Source: Nucisporomicrobium flavum
GTDB taxonomy: Bacteria; Actinomycetota; Actinomycetes; Mycobacteriales; Micromonosporaceae
DNA length: 64,000 nt
Reading direction: 5' to 3'
NCBI RefSeq assembly: GCF_016464385.1
Contig: NZ_JADMLH010000004.1
Span: 393,109 to 457,108 of the forward strand
The notes under the pieces are model-generated. The model saw only the letters and a list, made by a program, of their open reading frames with translations, ran no database searches and had not been told where the DNA came from. Below, in pieces: positions 25,241 through 36,058 of the stretch. The position numbers were made by a program, and so were the translations under genes. Each line of letters starts with the position of its first letter. Position 1 is the stretch's first letter.

Positions 25241-25277
25241 TTCACACGTACGAAACAACCGGTCACGCGCCGGAAAC
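25241..25277 (+). promoter_or_regulatory. GlnR-type operator upstream of amtB
   Basis: The region reads TTCAC-n6-GAAAC-n5-GTCAC-n6-GAAAC (boxes at 25241-25245, 25252-25256, 25262-25266, 25273-25277). The Actinomycete GlnR consensus is gTnAC-n6-GaAAC repeated with a 6-base gap, so both half-site pairs match well, with a gap one base shorter. A further GAAAC follows at about 25297-25301. It lies about 150 bp ahead of the amtB start, fitting nitrogen-dependent activation of amtB-glnB-glnD. Confidence 0.75.
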
Positions 25278-25425
25278 CGCGCGTAGACCGTGCGCGAAAC
25301 AGCTGACCGGAAGGCTTCCCGCCACACCGGTCCTCCGGCGCGACGCTGCCCGGAAGGCCGATGAGCCCCGCTCTCGGTTGCGCCGCGGCGTGGGCATGGG
25401 AGACACCTAACCGAGAGGAGGCAGC

Positions 25426-27178
<1,753 letters not shown>

Positions 27179-27200
27179 TTGTCGGACACGAGTGAATTAC

Positions 27201-29456
27201 ATGGTGAGTGAGCCGTCGGCGGTGCCTCGGGTGCCGTCCGGCGGCTCGCCCGCCGATCAGAGGACACACATCGGCGCCGCCGCCCGGGCTGACCGGGCCG
27301 CGGCGCTCGATGCGTGGCTGGCCCGGATGTTCCCCAGCCACCTGCCCGGCGTGAGCCTGATCGCCGTGGGCGGGCTGGGCCGGCGCGACTGCGCGCCGTA
27401 CAGCGACCTGGACCTCGTGCTGCTGCACAACGGCACGGCCGGCATCGACCGGATCGCCTCCGCGCTCTGGTACCCGATCTGGGACGCCCGGCTGGGCCTC
27501 GACCACTCGGTGCGGACGCTCCCCGAGGCGCTGTCGGTGGCGCACGACGACGTGAAGGTCGCGCTGGGCCTGCTGGACGCGCGGCACCTCGCCGGCGACG
27601 CCGCGCTGTCCGCCGAGCTGATCGCCGCCAGTGGAGACCAGTGGCGACGCACCGCCGTACGCCTGCTCCCGCAGCTGAAGGAGATCACCGCGACGCGGTG
27701 GGCGACCCACGGCGAGCTCGCGTTCCTGCTGGAGGGCGATCTCAAGGAGGCCGCCGGCGGGCTGCGCGACATGACGATCCTGCGCGGCATCGGCCGGGCC
27801 GGGGTCGCCGACACGTTGCGCCCCGCGGTGCGCGCGGCCGACCTGCGCCTGCTGGACACGCGCGACGCCCTGCACCTGGCCGTGGGCCGCCGGGTCGACC
27901 GGCTCGTCGCGCAGGAACGCGGCACGGTCGCGGAGCTGCTGGAACTGGACGACGGGGACACGCTGCTGCGGCGCGTGGCGGGGGACGCCCGGACGATCGC
28001 GCACGCCCTGGACGACGCGTGGCGGGCCGCCGACCGGTTGCGCAGCGGACGCCGCCGCGGGGTGGCCCCGGGCCGCCCGGTCCGCCGCCCGGTGGCCCGC
28101 GACGTGGTCGAACAGGACGGCGAGCTGGTGCTCGCGCGTACCGCGATCGGCCCGGTCCCGGATCCGACGCTCTCGCTGCGGGTGGCCGCCGCGGCCGCGA
28201 CCGTGCGGCTGCCCATCGCCCGGGCCACCTGCGAATGGCTCGCCGCCTTCTGCCCGCCGCTGCCGACGCCGTGGCCGGCCGCGGCCCGGGCAGCGCTGGT
28301 CTCGCTGCTGGGATCCGGTCCGGGCCTGCTGCCGGCCTGGGAGACCTGCGACCGGTACGGGCTGATCGACGCCTGGCTGCCGGAGTGGGCCCGGATGCGC
28401 AGCCTCCCGCAGCACCACCCGGTGCACCGGTTCACGCTGGACCGGCACCTGGTGCAGGCGGCGTACGAGGCCAGCGCGTACGCCCGCGACGTGGAACGTC
28501 CCGACCTGCTGTTGATCGGCGCGTTCCTGCACGACGTCGGCAAGGGGCTGCCCGGCGACCACAGCACCGTGGGCGCCCCGATCGCCGCCGACATCGCCAC
28601 CCGGATCGGCCTGCCGCCCGCCGACGTGGCCACCGTGGAGAAGCTGGTCCGCCTGCACCTGTTGCTGCCCGACATCGCCACCCGGCGGGACCTGAGCGAC
28701 CCGGTGACGATCTCGACGGTGGCCGAGGCGGTCGGCGACACCGGAACGCTGGACCTGCTGCACGCGCTGGCCCGGGCCGACTCGCACGCCACCGGCCCCG
28801 CGGCCTGGTCCGACTGGAAGGGACGGCTGATCGAGGAGCTCGTCCGCAGGGTCCACACCGCGCTCGACACGGGTGCCCTGCCCGCGCCGCCCCAGCCCGA
28901 CCCGGAGTTGCTCGAGGGTGACCTGCCCGCCGTACACCTGGAGGGTGACCGGGTCGCTGTGGCCGCGGCCGACCGCCGGGGCCTGCTCGGCAGCGTGGCG
29001 GCGTGCCTGGCGTTGCACCGCCTCGACGTGATCGCCGCGGACGCGTGCTCGGTGGACGGCCGCGCCATCGTCGAGTTCACCACCCAGCCCCGGTACGGCT
29101 CCCCGGCCGACCCGGTGGCGCTCGCCGCGGACCTGCGCCGGGTGGCCGTCGGGGACGTGTCCGTGACCCAGCGGCTGCGCGCGCGGGCGAAGTCGGACCG
29201 GGGTGGCGCGGCGCCGCGCGTGGTGTGGCTGCGTGAGGCCGCTACCGACGCGGTCGTGCTGGAGCTGCGCGCACCCGACTCGTCGGGGCTGCTGTTCCGT
29301 GTCGCCACGGCGCTCGACGACGCGGGCGCCGAGGTGCGCGCCGCGCGGATCTCCACGCTGGGCGGTGACGTGGTGGACGCGTTCTACCTCGTCGGAGGCT
29401 GGGCGGACGAGGCGGAACGGGCCCGGGTCGAGGCCGCCGTGCTGGGCGTGGTCTGA
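27201..29456 (+). CDS. glnD: PII nucleotidyltransferase/removing enzyme
   Basis: 751-aa bifunctional sensor that modifies PII at Tyr51 according to nitrogen status. Domains in order: nucleotidyltransferase with GGLGRRDCAPYSDLDLVLL (about 55-73), a helical linker, HD domain (HRFTLDRHLVQAAYE near 412 and FLHDVGKGLPGDHS near 444), then two ACT domains (VAVAAADRRGLLGSVAA near 584 and LELRAPDSSGLLFRVATAL near 688). All metal-binding HD residues are present. It is shorter than the enterobacterial enzyme, as usual in Actinobacteria. ATG at 27201 is immediately followed by a GTG; either could be used. Confidence 0.93.
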   Translation: MVSEPSAVPRVPSGGSPADQRTHIGAAARADRAAALDAWLARMFPSHLPGVSLIAVGGLGRRDCAPYSDLDLVLLHNGTAGIDRIASALWYPIWDARLGLDHSVRTLPEALSVAHDDVKVALGLLDARHLAGDAALSAELIAASGDQWRRTAVRLLPQLKEITATRWATHGELAFLLEGDLKEAAGGLRDMTILRGIGRAGVADTLRPAVRAADLRLLDTRDALHLAVGRRVDRLVAQERGTVAELLELDDGDTLLRRVAGDARTIAHALDDAWRAADRLRSGRRRGVAPGRPVRRPVARDVVEQDGELVLARTAIGPVPDPTLSLRVAAAAATVRLPIARATCEWLAAFCPPLPTPWPAAARAALVSLLGSGPGLLPAWETCDRYGLIDAWLPEWARMRSLPQHHPVHRFTLDRHLVQAAYEASAYARDVERPDLLLIGAFLHDVGKGLPGDHSTVGAPIAADIATRIGLPPADVATVEKLVRLHLLLPDIATRRDLSDPVTISTVAEAVGDTGTLDLLHALARADSHATGPAAWSDWKGRLIEELVRRVHTALDTGALPAPPQPDPELLEGDLPAVHLEGDRVAVAAADRRGLLGSVAACLALHRLDVIAADACSVDGRAIVEFTTQPRYGSPADPVALAADLRRVAVGDVSVTQRLRARAKSDRGGAAPRVVWLREAATDAVVLELRAPDSSGLLFRVATALDDAGAEVRAARISTLGGDVVDAFYLVGGWADEAERARVEAAVLGVV

Positions 29457-29534
29457 GAACGTCGTCACCTCCCGCGGGTCGCAGGCGTTGCGCTCTATGT
29501 CATTTCAGGGCGTAGCGAAGAGGTCTGTTGCCGC

Positions 29535-32048
29535 ATGGGGGATCCAGCCGGTCTGCTCGACGACTACCTGAGGGTCGCCCGGTACCACGTCCAGCGGTCC
29601 GTGCCGCCGGTCGCGATCCGGCTGCGGTCGCTGGAGATGCGGCGGCTGCTGGGGTACACGGCGCTGCGGGACACCGGGACCACGTACGAGGAGCTGCTGG
29701 CGGCCGCGCGCGGCGGTGACGCCGAGTGGCTGCGGCGGATCCGCGCCGACGTGCGCCCGTCCGTGATCGCCGGGCTGGCGCAGACGATCGCGTTGCAGGA
29801 CATGCTGCCCGGCGACCGCGACGACGCGCTGGCCCTCTACGAGCTGGTCCGCACCGCGCTCGGCGCCCCGGCCGTCCCGGGCGCCCATCAGGGGCTGCAC
29901 GCCCAGCTGACGTACACGTGGCGGGGCGCTGCCGCGGCGCGCGAGCTGCTGGCGGCGTACCCGGACATCAGCGCGGCCGTCCGCACGGACCTCGAGATGG
30001 ACGTGGCCAACCCGTTGACCGGCGACGACGGCCTGCCCGTGGCGCCGTGGCTCGCCGCGTTCCAGCGGCTGATGCCGAGGCCGTACCCGGCGCTGGAGCC
30101 GGCGAACGGCCTGCCACCCTTCGACCGGCTGACCGCCGCCGCCGAGGCCGCGCCGGTCGAGGAGCCGCACCGGGTCTCCGTGATCGTCACCGCGTTCCAC
30201 CCCGACGAGGGGCTGATCACCGCGGTCCGGTCGATCCTGGCCCAGTCCTGGCGCAACGTCGAGGTGATCATCGTGGACGACGCCTCGCCGCCGGAGTTCG
30301 ACGAGGTGCTGCAGCGGGCCGTGGCGCTGGGGCCGCGGGTCCGGCTGGTGAAGCAGCCGTTCAACCAGGGCACGTACGCCGGCCGCAACGCCGGGCTCGA
30401 CGCCGCCGAGGGCGAGTTCGTCGCGTTCCAGGACTCCGACGACTGGTCCCACCCGCGCCGCCTGGAGCTGCAGGTCCGCCCGCTGCTGGAGAACCCCCGC
30501 GTGGTCGCCACGACCAGCGACGGCCTGGCGGTCACTGAGCACCTCGTGCTGACCCGGCCGGCCGTACGCCGCGGCCGCTTCAACCCGTCGTCGCTGATGT
30601 TCCGCCGCCAGGTGGTGATGGACCGGATCGGCTACTTCGACCGGGTCCGCAAGGCCGCCGACTCCGAGTACATCGGCCGGATGCGCGCGGTCTACGGCGA
30701 CCGGGCGGTACGCCACGTCGAGTCGGAACCGCTCGCGCTGATCCGGCTGTCCCAGGGCTCGCTGTCGCGGTCGGAGATCCGGGCGTACTGGATGCACCCG
30801 GCGCGGGTGGCGTACTCGTCGGCGTACCAGCAGTGGCACGGCCGGATCGCGGCCCGGGCGGCGAAGCCCCACCTGCCGCGGGACGGCGGCGAGCGGCCGT
30901 TCGCCGCGCCCGACCACCTCCGGTACGCCCGCGGCGAGGCCCCGCCCCGACCCGAGTACGACGTGGTGATGGCCGGCGACTGGCGGTTCCTGCAGGGCCC
31001 GCAGCTGTCCGCGATCGAGGAGCTGCGGGCGCTCACGGACCGGGGGCTGCGGGTCGCCGTGCTGCACCTCGAGTCGGGGCGGCCGTTCGCGCGGCGCCGG
31101 CACGCGCTGTGCGACCCGGTCCAGAAGATGATCAACACGGGCCGGGTGGGCCAGGTGCTCACCGGCGACGTCGCCGAGGCCGCGCTGCTGATCGTGCGGC
31201 ACGCCGCCGTGCTGCAGTTCGCGCCGGGCGACGAGTGCCTGCTGCGGCCTCGCCAGGTGCTCGTCGTCGCCGACCAGGCCCCGGTACGCCGCGACGGCCT
31301 CGACCACCGCTACGAGCCGCAGGCGTGCACGCGTACGGCGGAGCGGCTGTTCGAGGCGCCGGTGCTGTGGTGCCCGCAGGATCCGGAGGTGCGCTCGGCG
31401 CTGCGCGCGGACGAGCCGTGGATCGAGCTGACGCCGTGGGACATGCCGACCGTCGTGGGCACCGAGCGCTGGGCGGCGGTCCGCGACGGCGCTACCCGGG
31501 ACAGGCCCGTGGTCGGCACCGACCTGTGCGACCAGGGAGTGTGGCCGCGCGACGCTCGGGAGTCGCTGTACGTGTACGACGACCTGGCCCGGGTGGACGT
31601 GCGGCTGCGGCTGCCGGACTGGCCGCGTACGGACTTCAGCCTGGGCGGCCCCCGCGCGCACCTCGTCTACGAGGCCGGGGACCTGACCCTGCGGACGTTC
31701 CTGCACCAGCTGGACTTCTACCTGCACTTCCCGCATCCGGAGGCGGTGGAGACGTTCTCCCGGCCGGCCCTGGAGGCGGCCGCGCAGGGCTGCGTCGTGG
31801 TGACGCCCGAACGGCACGCGGCCGTGTTCGGTGACGCCGCCGTCTACTGTGCCCCGTCCGAGGTGTCCGGGCTGATCAAGCGCTACACCGCTGACCGGGT
31901 GCTCTTCGCCGAGCAGAGCCGCCGCGCGCGGGCTGTCGTGGCGAAGGCCCACCACGCCCAGCCGTACGTCGATCGCATCGCCGGCCTGGTGCACGCGCCG
32001 CGCACGGTCGCGCCCGCCCAGCGGCTGCCGGAACCCCAACCCGCATGA
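29535..32048 (+). CDS. Large GT2-family glycosyltransferase
   Basis: 837-aa protein. The middle carries a GT-A family 2 domain (about residues 215-400): RVSVIVTAFHPDEGLITAVR, VIIVDDASPP and FVAFQDSDDWSHPRR, with the DxD-type acids. An N-terminal helical region (1-210) and a long C-terminal region (about 470-820) resemble a degenerate GT-B domain ending in TFSRPALEAAAQGCVVVTPE, so this may be a two-domain glycosyltransferase. No transmembrane segment. ATG at 29535. It opens a block of surface-polysaccharide genes inserted between glnD and ffh; acceptor and donor sugars are unknown. Confidence 0.8.
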   Translation: MGDPAGLLDDYLRVARYHVQRSVPPVAIRLRSLEMRRLLGYTALRDTGTTYEELLAAARGGDAEWLRRIRADVRPSVIAGLAQTIALQDMLPGDRDDALALYELVRTALGAPAVPGAHQGLHAQLTYTWRGAAAARELLAAYPDISAAVRTDLEMDVANPLTGDDGLPVAPWLAAFQRLMPRPYPALEPANGLPPFDRLTAAAEAAPVEEPHRVSVIVTAFHPDEGLITAVRSILAQSWRNVEVIIVDDASPPEFDEVLQRAVALGPRVRLVKQPFNQGTYAGRNAGLDAAEGEFVAFQDSDDWSHPRRLELQVRPLLENPRVVATTSDGLAVTEHLVLTRPAVRRGRFNPSSLMFRRQVVMDRIGYFDRVRKAADSEYIGRMRAVYGDRAVRHVESEPLALIRLSQGSLSRSEIRAYWMHPARVAYSSAYQQWHGRIAARAAKPHLPRDGGERPFAAPDHLRYARGEAPPRPEYDVVMAGDWRFLQGPQLSAIEELRALTDRGLRVAVLHLESGRPFARRRHALCDPVQKMINTGRVGQVLTGDVAEAALLIVRHAAVLQFAPGDECLLRPRQVLVVADQAPVRRDGLDHRYEPQACTRTAERLFEAPVLWCPQDPEVRSALRADEPWIELTPWDMPTVVGTERWAAVRDGATRDRPVVGTDLCDQGVWPRDARESLYVYDDLARVDVRLRLPDWPRTDFSLGGPRAHLVYEAGDLTLRTFLHQLDFYLHFPHPEAVETFSRPALEAAAQGCVVVTPERHAAVFGDAAVYCAPSEVSGLIKRYTADRVLFAEQSRRARAVVAKAHHAQPYVDRIAGLVHAPRTVAPAQRLPEPQPA

Positions 32049-32093
32049 CCCGGTCCGGGGCGTAACGGGCGGCGGCCGCTGCCGTTAGGGAAC

Positions 32094-33167
32094 GTGTCGA
32101 AGACGGCGAACAACGGAGGTTTTGCGCAGATGAGTGGCCTGACCAGCGTCGGTGGCCGGCTGGCGGTCCGGCTGCGGAGCCTGACCCGCCCGCAGGCGGT
32201 TGTCCTCATGGTGGTGCTGGCGGTCGTCGCCGGTATCTGGGCCGCGGCCGCCACCGGGCACCAGGGCCTCGCCACGTCCCTGGTCGCCGTGCTGCTGCTG
32301 GGCGTGCTGCTCGGCATCCTGCACCTGTCGCGGTGGATGGGCGGGCTGCACCGGGCGAACCAGGCCGCGAACCGCGACCTGCGCGTGGTCGTCGAGCAGA
32401 TGCAGCGCCGCGTCGTCGCCGCCGTGGAGAAGGAACGGCTCACCGCCGGCGACCGGCACCAGGAGCTGACCCGCAGCCTCACCCGCGGGCTGCGGCAGAA
32501 CGGCCACGGCACCGACCTGCTGCTGCGCGCGCAGAGCCGCGAGATCGAGGCGATGTTCCAGCTGTTCGGCGAGTTCACGCCGCGCGCGCCGATGCCGTCG
32601 TCGGGCGACTTCGCGCTGAACCCGACGGAACTGCTGGACCTGCTGCACATCGTGCGGCTGCGCCGCCCGCAGCTGGTGGTCGAGCTGGGCAGCGGCACGT
32701 CCACGGTGTGGCTCGCGTACGCCCTGGAGAAGCTGGGCGGCCGGCTGGTGTCGCTCGACCACGATGCCGACTACGCCGGGCGTACCCGCGAGCAGTTGGA
32801 CGCGCACGGGCTCTCGGGGGTGGCCGAGGTGCGTACCGCCCCGCTGAGCGACATCGTCGTGGACGGCAAGAGCTACCGCTGGTACGACGTGGAGAAGCTC
32901 GCCGACCTGCGCGACATCGACCTGCTGCTGATCGACGGCCCGCCGACGGCCACCGGGCCCGACGCGCGGTACCCGGCGATGCACGCGCTGGAGAGCCGCC
33001 TGGCGCCGGTGGCCACGGTGGTCCTCGACGACGCGAACCGCCCCGACGAGCAGGACGCCGTACGCCGCTGGACCGAGAACATCACCGGCCTCACCGCCGA
33101 ACCGCAGCGGCTCGGACGGCACGTGGTCATGTCGTACTCGCGCAGCGGGGCGGCCGTACCCGCCTGA
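32094..33167 (+). CDS. Membrane-linked SAM-dependent methyltransferase
   Basis: 357-aa protein with two hydrophobic segments near the N-terminus (about 34-53 and 60-78), a coiled-coil spacer (about 85-150), and a class I methyltransferase domain (Methyltransf_24-like). SAM motif I is VVELGSGTSTVWLAYALE (about 199-216), motif II is LVSLDHDADYA, and LLLIDGPPTATG follows. The fold is typical of sugar or small-molecule O-methyltransferases in polysaccharide clusters. GTG at 32094 is assigned; an ATG 12 codons downstream is an alternative. It follows the GT2 gene by 45 bp and ends at a strong terminator. Confidence 0.78.
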   Translation: MSKTANNGGFAQMSGLTSVGGRLAVRLRSLTRPQAVVLMVVLAVVAGIWAAAATGHQGLATSLVAVLLLGVLLGILHLSRWMGGLHRANQAANRDLRVVVEQMQRRVVAAVEKERLTAGDRHQELTRSLTRGLRQNGHGTDLLLRAQSREIEAMFQLFGEFTPRAPMPSSGDFALNPTELLDLLHIVRLRRPQLVVELGSGTSTVWLAYALEKLGGRLVSLDHDADYAGRTREQLDAHGLSGVAEVRTAPLSDIVVDGKSYRWYDVEKLADLRDIDLLLIDGPPTATGPDARYPAMHALESRLAPVATVVLDDANRPDEQDAVRRWTENITGLTAEPQRLGRHVVMSYSRSGAAVPA

Positions 33168-33171
33168 CCAC

Positions 33172-33221
33172 GAAAAGACGACCGGCCGGCATGCGGGGGC
33201 ATGCCGGCCGGTCGCCTTTTT
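33172..33221. terminator. Bidirectional terminator between convergent genes
   Basis: Perfect 15-bp arms CGACCGGCCGGCATG (33179-33193) and CATGCCGGCCGGTCG (33200-33214) enclose a 6-base loop. CCTTTTT follows on the plus strand and the GAAAAGA before it serves the minus strand. It lies between the methyltransferase and the convergent CAP gene, and is the strongest terminator in the window. Confidence 0.92.
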
Positions 33222-33240
33222 CGGGGGAGGGAAAGGCTTA

Positions 33241-33732
33241 TCAGCGGGAACCGAAGTCCTGGGTGTAGTACGGGGTGCCGTTGGCCGAGTAGACGACACC
33301 GACGGCGAACGTACGGGCGCCACAGTCGAGCAGGTTGGCGCGGTGACCCGGCGAGCGCATCCACGCGTTGACGACCTCGGCGGCGCTGCGGTAGCCCCAG
33401 GCGATGTTCTCGCTGCGCGCGGCGGTGTAGCCGGCGGCGCGGGCCCGGGTGATGAACGTGGAGTTGCGGGCGCCGGTGTGGCTGAAGACGCCGGTCGTGG
33501 CCATGTACTTGCTGTGGCCGCGGGCGGCCCAGAGCAGGTCCGCGTTGACCCGCAGCGCCCGGCAGCCGGCCTTGACGCGCTGCTGGTTCGACAGGCTCAC
33601 GATCTGGGTCTGCAGCGTCGAGGTGGAGACGACGGCGGCCTCGGCGGGCGCCGCAACCGTGACCAGGCCGATGAGCGCGGCGGCGGGGATCAGCGCGAGG
33701 GTGGCGAGGCGACGGACGAGGTTCTTCTGCAC
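33241..33732 (-). CDS. Secreted CAP-domain protein
   Basis: 163-aa extracellular protein: basic N-terminus, hydrophobic core and a AAPAEAA cleavage site (about residues 28-33), then a minimal CAP domain with GHSKYMATTGVFSH, SENIAWG and WMRSPGHRANLLDC (about 120-133), holding the conserved His/Glu/His cavity. GTG at 33732 is preferred: AAAGG lies upstream, and the alternative ATG at 33753 would include the ribosome-binding site. Shorter than the CAP protein at 13149-13937 and lacks its Pro-rich linker. Function of bacterial CAP domains is largely unknown. Confidence 0.88.
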   Translation of the reverse strand: MQKNLVRRLATLALIPAAALIGLVTVAAPAEAAVVSTSTLQTQIVSLSNQQRVKAGCRALRVNADLLWAARGHSKYMATTGVFSHTGARNSTFITRARAAGYTAARSENIAWGYRSAAEVVNAWMRSPGHRANLLDCGARTFAVGVVYSANGTPYYTQDFGSR

Positions 33733-33917
33733 GGGACAACCTTTCGAGAACACCGCCCCGGCGCTTGTTCGCCAGGTACGCCATTCCCTTCGGAAGCCCG
33801 GTGGGGTGCGCTGATGCCGTTTCAGGTGCCTTGGTGTGAGGGGAGAGTTGCCGCCCGGGTGCCTGCCGTGCTCCCGTCACGACGGTGGTCGCCGGCGGGT
33901 TGCCGTACGGGTGCGAA

Positions 33918-33945
33918 GAGGCCCGGCGGATGACCGCCGGGCCTC
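33918..33945 (-). terminator. Hairpin after the acyltransferase gene
   Basis: Perfect 12-bp arms GAGGCCCGGCGG (33918-33929) and CCGCCGGGCCTC (33934-33945) with an ATGA loop, 22 bp beyond the acyltransferase stop on the minus strand. No T-run. Probably ends the three-gene polysaccharide operon. Confidence 0.7.
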
Positions 33946-33967
33946 GTCACGCGGGTGTTCGCAGGTG

Positions 33968-36058
33968 TCAGGACGATGCGAGCGCCGCACCCAGCTGCGG
34001 TGCCAGCAGCCGGCTGTACGCCGTGGTGATGTGGTGCTGGTCCCGGTAGACCAGGATGTCGCCGACGATCGGCGGGCACGTCGTCGCGGTGCAGAACCAC
34101 GGCACCGGGTCGATGACCGTCGCCCCTTCGGCCCGCGCCGCCGCCGCGATGAGCTTGCGCCGGGCCGGCGCGGCCAGCGCGCCCACGCGGCTGCGCCCGC
34201 ACTCCGCAGGGTGGTCCATGTGCGCCGACAGGCATTCCGGCGTGGGCCCGTTCTGCCACGGGGTGTCGCTGATGAAGTAGACGTCCGTGCCGGGCGCGGA
34301 CATCGCGCGGATCGACCGCTTCCACGCGGCGACCCAGGCGTCGTCCTGTGAGCCGGTGACCCCGAGCAGTTCGTTGCTCGGGTACGTCGAGCCCATCACG
34401 ACCTTCGCCGGGCGCAGGGAGCGGACGTACTCCCACGCGTCGTGGCGCCACTGGACGCACTCGGTGAACTGGCGCTTGAGCTGCGGCAGGTAGATCATGC
34501 CGTCCGCCGCGGTGCACGCGCTCTTGGTCACCACGACGAGCTTCCAGTGCCGCTGCAGCGAGGCCGCCTCCAGCGCCGGGAACCAGTGTCCCGCGTGGGA
34601 GTCGCCGAACAGCACCACCGTGGTGGGGGAGTTGAGGTCGCCGTACGCGCAGGGCTTCTTGACCGTCGCGTCGTCGAAGGCCTGGGAGCAGCCCTCGCTG
34701 TAGTAGCGCGGCTTGTCCTTCATCGCCTTGTCCAGCGGGGGCGTCAGGTTCGCGGGCACCGCGGGGGCGCTCACGCTCGCCGCGATCGCGGCGGTCAGCT
34801 CGCCGGGGTCGAACGTCGCGGGATTCAGCGCGGCGGCGCGGTAGTTGCTCGTCCCGCCGAAGTGCGTGGCGGACGCCGTGATGGCGAAGCAGAGCCCGGC
34901 GGCGAGCAGCGAGAGCCCGAGGCCCACGCCGATGCCGCGCCACGGCCGGTTCTGCAGGGCGGCAAGGTGGCGTACGGGGTTCTCCACGAGCGCGTACGTG
35001 AGCGCCGCCAGCACCAGGGCGCCGATCGCGGCCAGCACGTTCTCCCACGTGGCCAGCGGGCGGCCCACCGCGTACGGCGCGATCAGCAGCACCGGCCAGT
35101 GCCAGAGGTACCACGAGTACGAGAGCCGACCGATCGCCTGGAGCGCCGGCAGGCCCAGCACTACCGCGGGACGGCCGGTGCCCCCGGCGATGACCGCGGC
35201 GGCGCCGAGCACGGGCAGCACGGCCGCGTACCCGGGGAACGGCGTCTCCGCGGTGTACAGCACGGCCGAGATGGCGATGGCGACGAGCCCGGCCGGGACG
35301 AACCAGCGCGGCAGCTTCACGGCGCTGACCGCGAGCAGCGCGCCGACGCCGAGCTCCCAGGCGCGGGTGTGCGCCCCGAAGTACGCCCACCCCGCGTTGT
35401 GCTGTGTCTGCCACACCGAGAGGGCCAGCGAGCCCACGGTCAGCACCGACAGCACCGTACCGAGCCGGCGCGCGCGGCCACTGCGGACGAACAGCAGGAT
35501 CAGCAGCGGCCAGACGAGGTAGAATTGCTCCTCCACCGCCAGCGACCAGAAATGCTGCAACGGCGACGGTTCCGCGTCGGCGTTCAGGTAGTCGGTGCCC
35601 ACGGCCGCGAGCCGGTAGTTCATCGCGTACATCGTGGTGTGCAGCGCGTCGGACAGGATCGAGCCCAGCCGCAGCGGCGGCAGCCAGAGCGCGGCCGCCG
35701 CCACCGTGGCGACCACCACGACCGTCGAGGCGGGCAGCAGTCGCAGCGCCCGGCGGGCGTAGAAGCGAGGGATGGACACCGTGCCCTTGTCACGCGCCTC
35801 GCGCAGCAGCAGCCCGGTGATCAGGAAGCCGGAGATGACGAAGAAGACGTCGACGCCGACATAGCCACCCGAGATGACGGGCAGGCCGCAGTGGTACGCG
35901 ACCACGAGGAGCACCGCGACCGCGCGCAGCCCCTCGATGTCGCGGCGGTGCCGTGAGCCGGGGTGGAAGAACGCCGACCGTTCGCGTGCCGCGTGCTTGC
36001 CGGGGCGATGTTGCGGGGGATGAGGGGGCGCCTTGGGCGCGAGGCTCGTCTCGATCAC
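33968..36058 (-). CDS. AT3-SGNH O-acyltransferase
   Basis: 696-aa membrane enzyme. The N-terminal half is an acyltransferase-3 domain: DIEGLRAVAVLLVVAYHCG (about 39-57) with the conserved R and H, GGYVGVDVFFVISGFL (about 63-78), then about ten membrane segments. The C-terminal extracytoplasmic half is an SGNH domain: VLFGDSHAGHWFPALE (about 450-465) provides the nucleophile block, and DQHHITTAYS near 680 the Asp-His pair. Such fused enzymes O-acetylate surface glycans, in the manner of OafB and OatA. GTG at 36058 overlaps the stop of the UDP-sugar dehydrogenase (GTGA), so the two are coupled. Confidence 0.9.
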   Translation of the reverse strand: MIETSLAPKAPPHPPQHRPGKHAARERSAFFHPGSRHRRDIEGLRAVAVLLVVAYHCGLPVISGGYVGVDVFFVISGFLITGLLLREARDKGTVSIPRFYARRALRLLPASTVVVVATVAAAALWLPPLRLGSILSDALHTTMYAMNYRLAAVGTDYLNADAEPSPLQHFWSLAVEEQFYLVWPLLILLFVRSGRARRLGTVLSVLTVGSLALSVWQTQHNAGWAYFGAHTRAWELGVGALLAVSAVKLPRWFVPAGLVAIAISAVLYTAETPFPGYAAVLPVLGAAAVIAGGTGRPAVVLGLPALQAIGRLSYSWYLWHWPVLLIAPYAVGRPLATWENVLAAIGALVLAALTYALVENPVRHLAALQNRPWRGIGVGLGLSLLAAGLCFAITASATHFGGTSNYRAAALNPATFDPGELTAAIAASVSAPAVPANLTPPLDKAMKDKPRYYSEGCSQAFDDATVKKPCAYGDLNSPTTVVLFGDSHAGHWFPALEAASLQRHWKLVVVTKSACTAADGMIYLPQLKRQFTECVQWRHDAWEYVRSLRPAKVVMGSTYPSNELLGVTGSQDDAWVAAWKRSIRAMSAPGTDVYFISDTPWQNGPTPECLSAHMDHPAECGRSRVGALAAPARRKLIAAAARAEGATVIDPVPWFCTATTCPPIVGDILVYRDQHHITTAYSRLLAPQLGAALASS

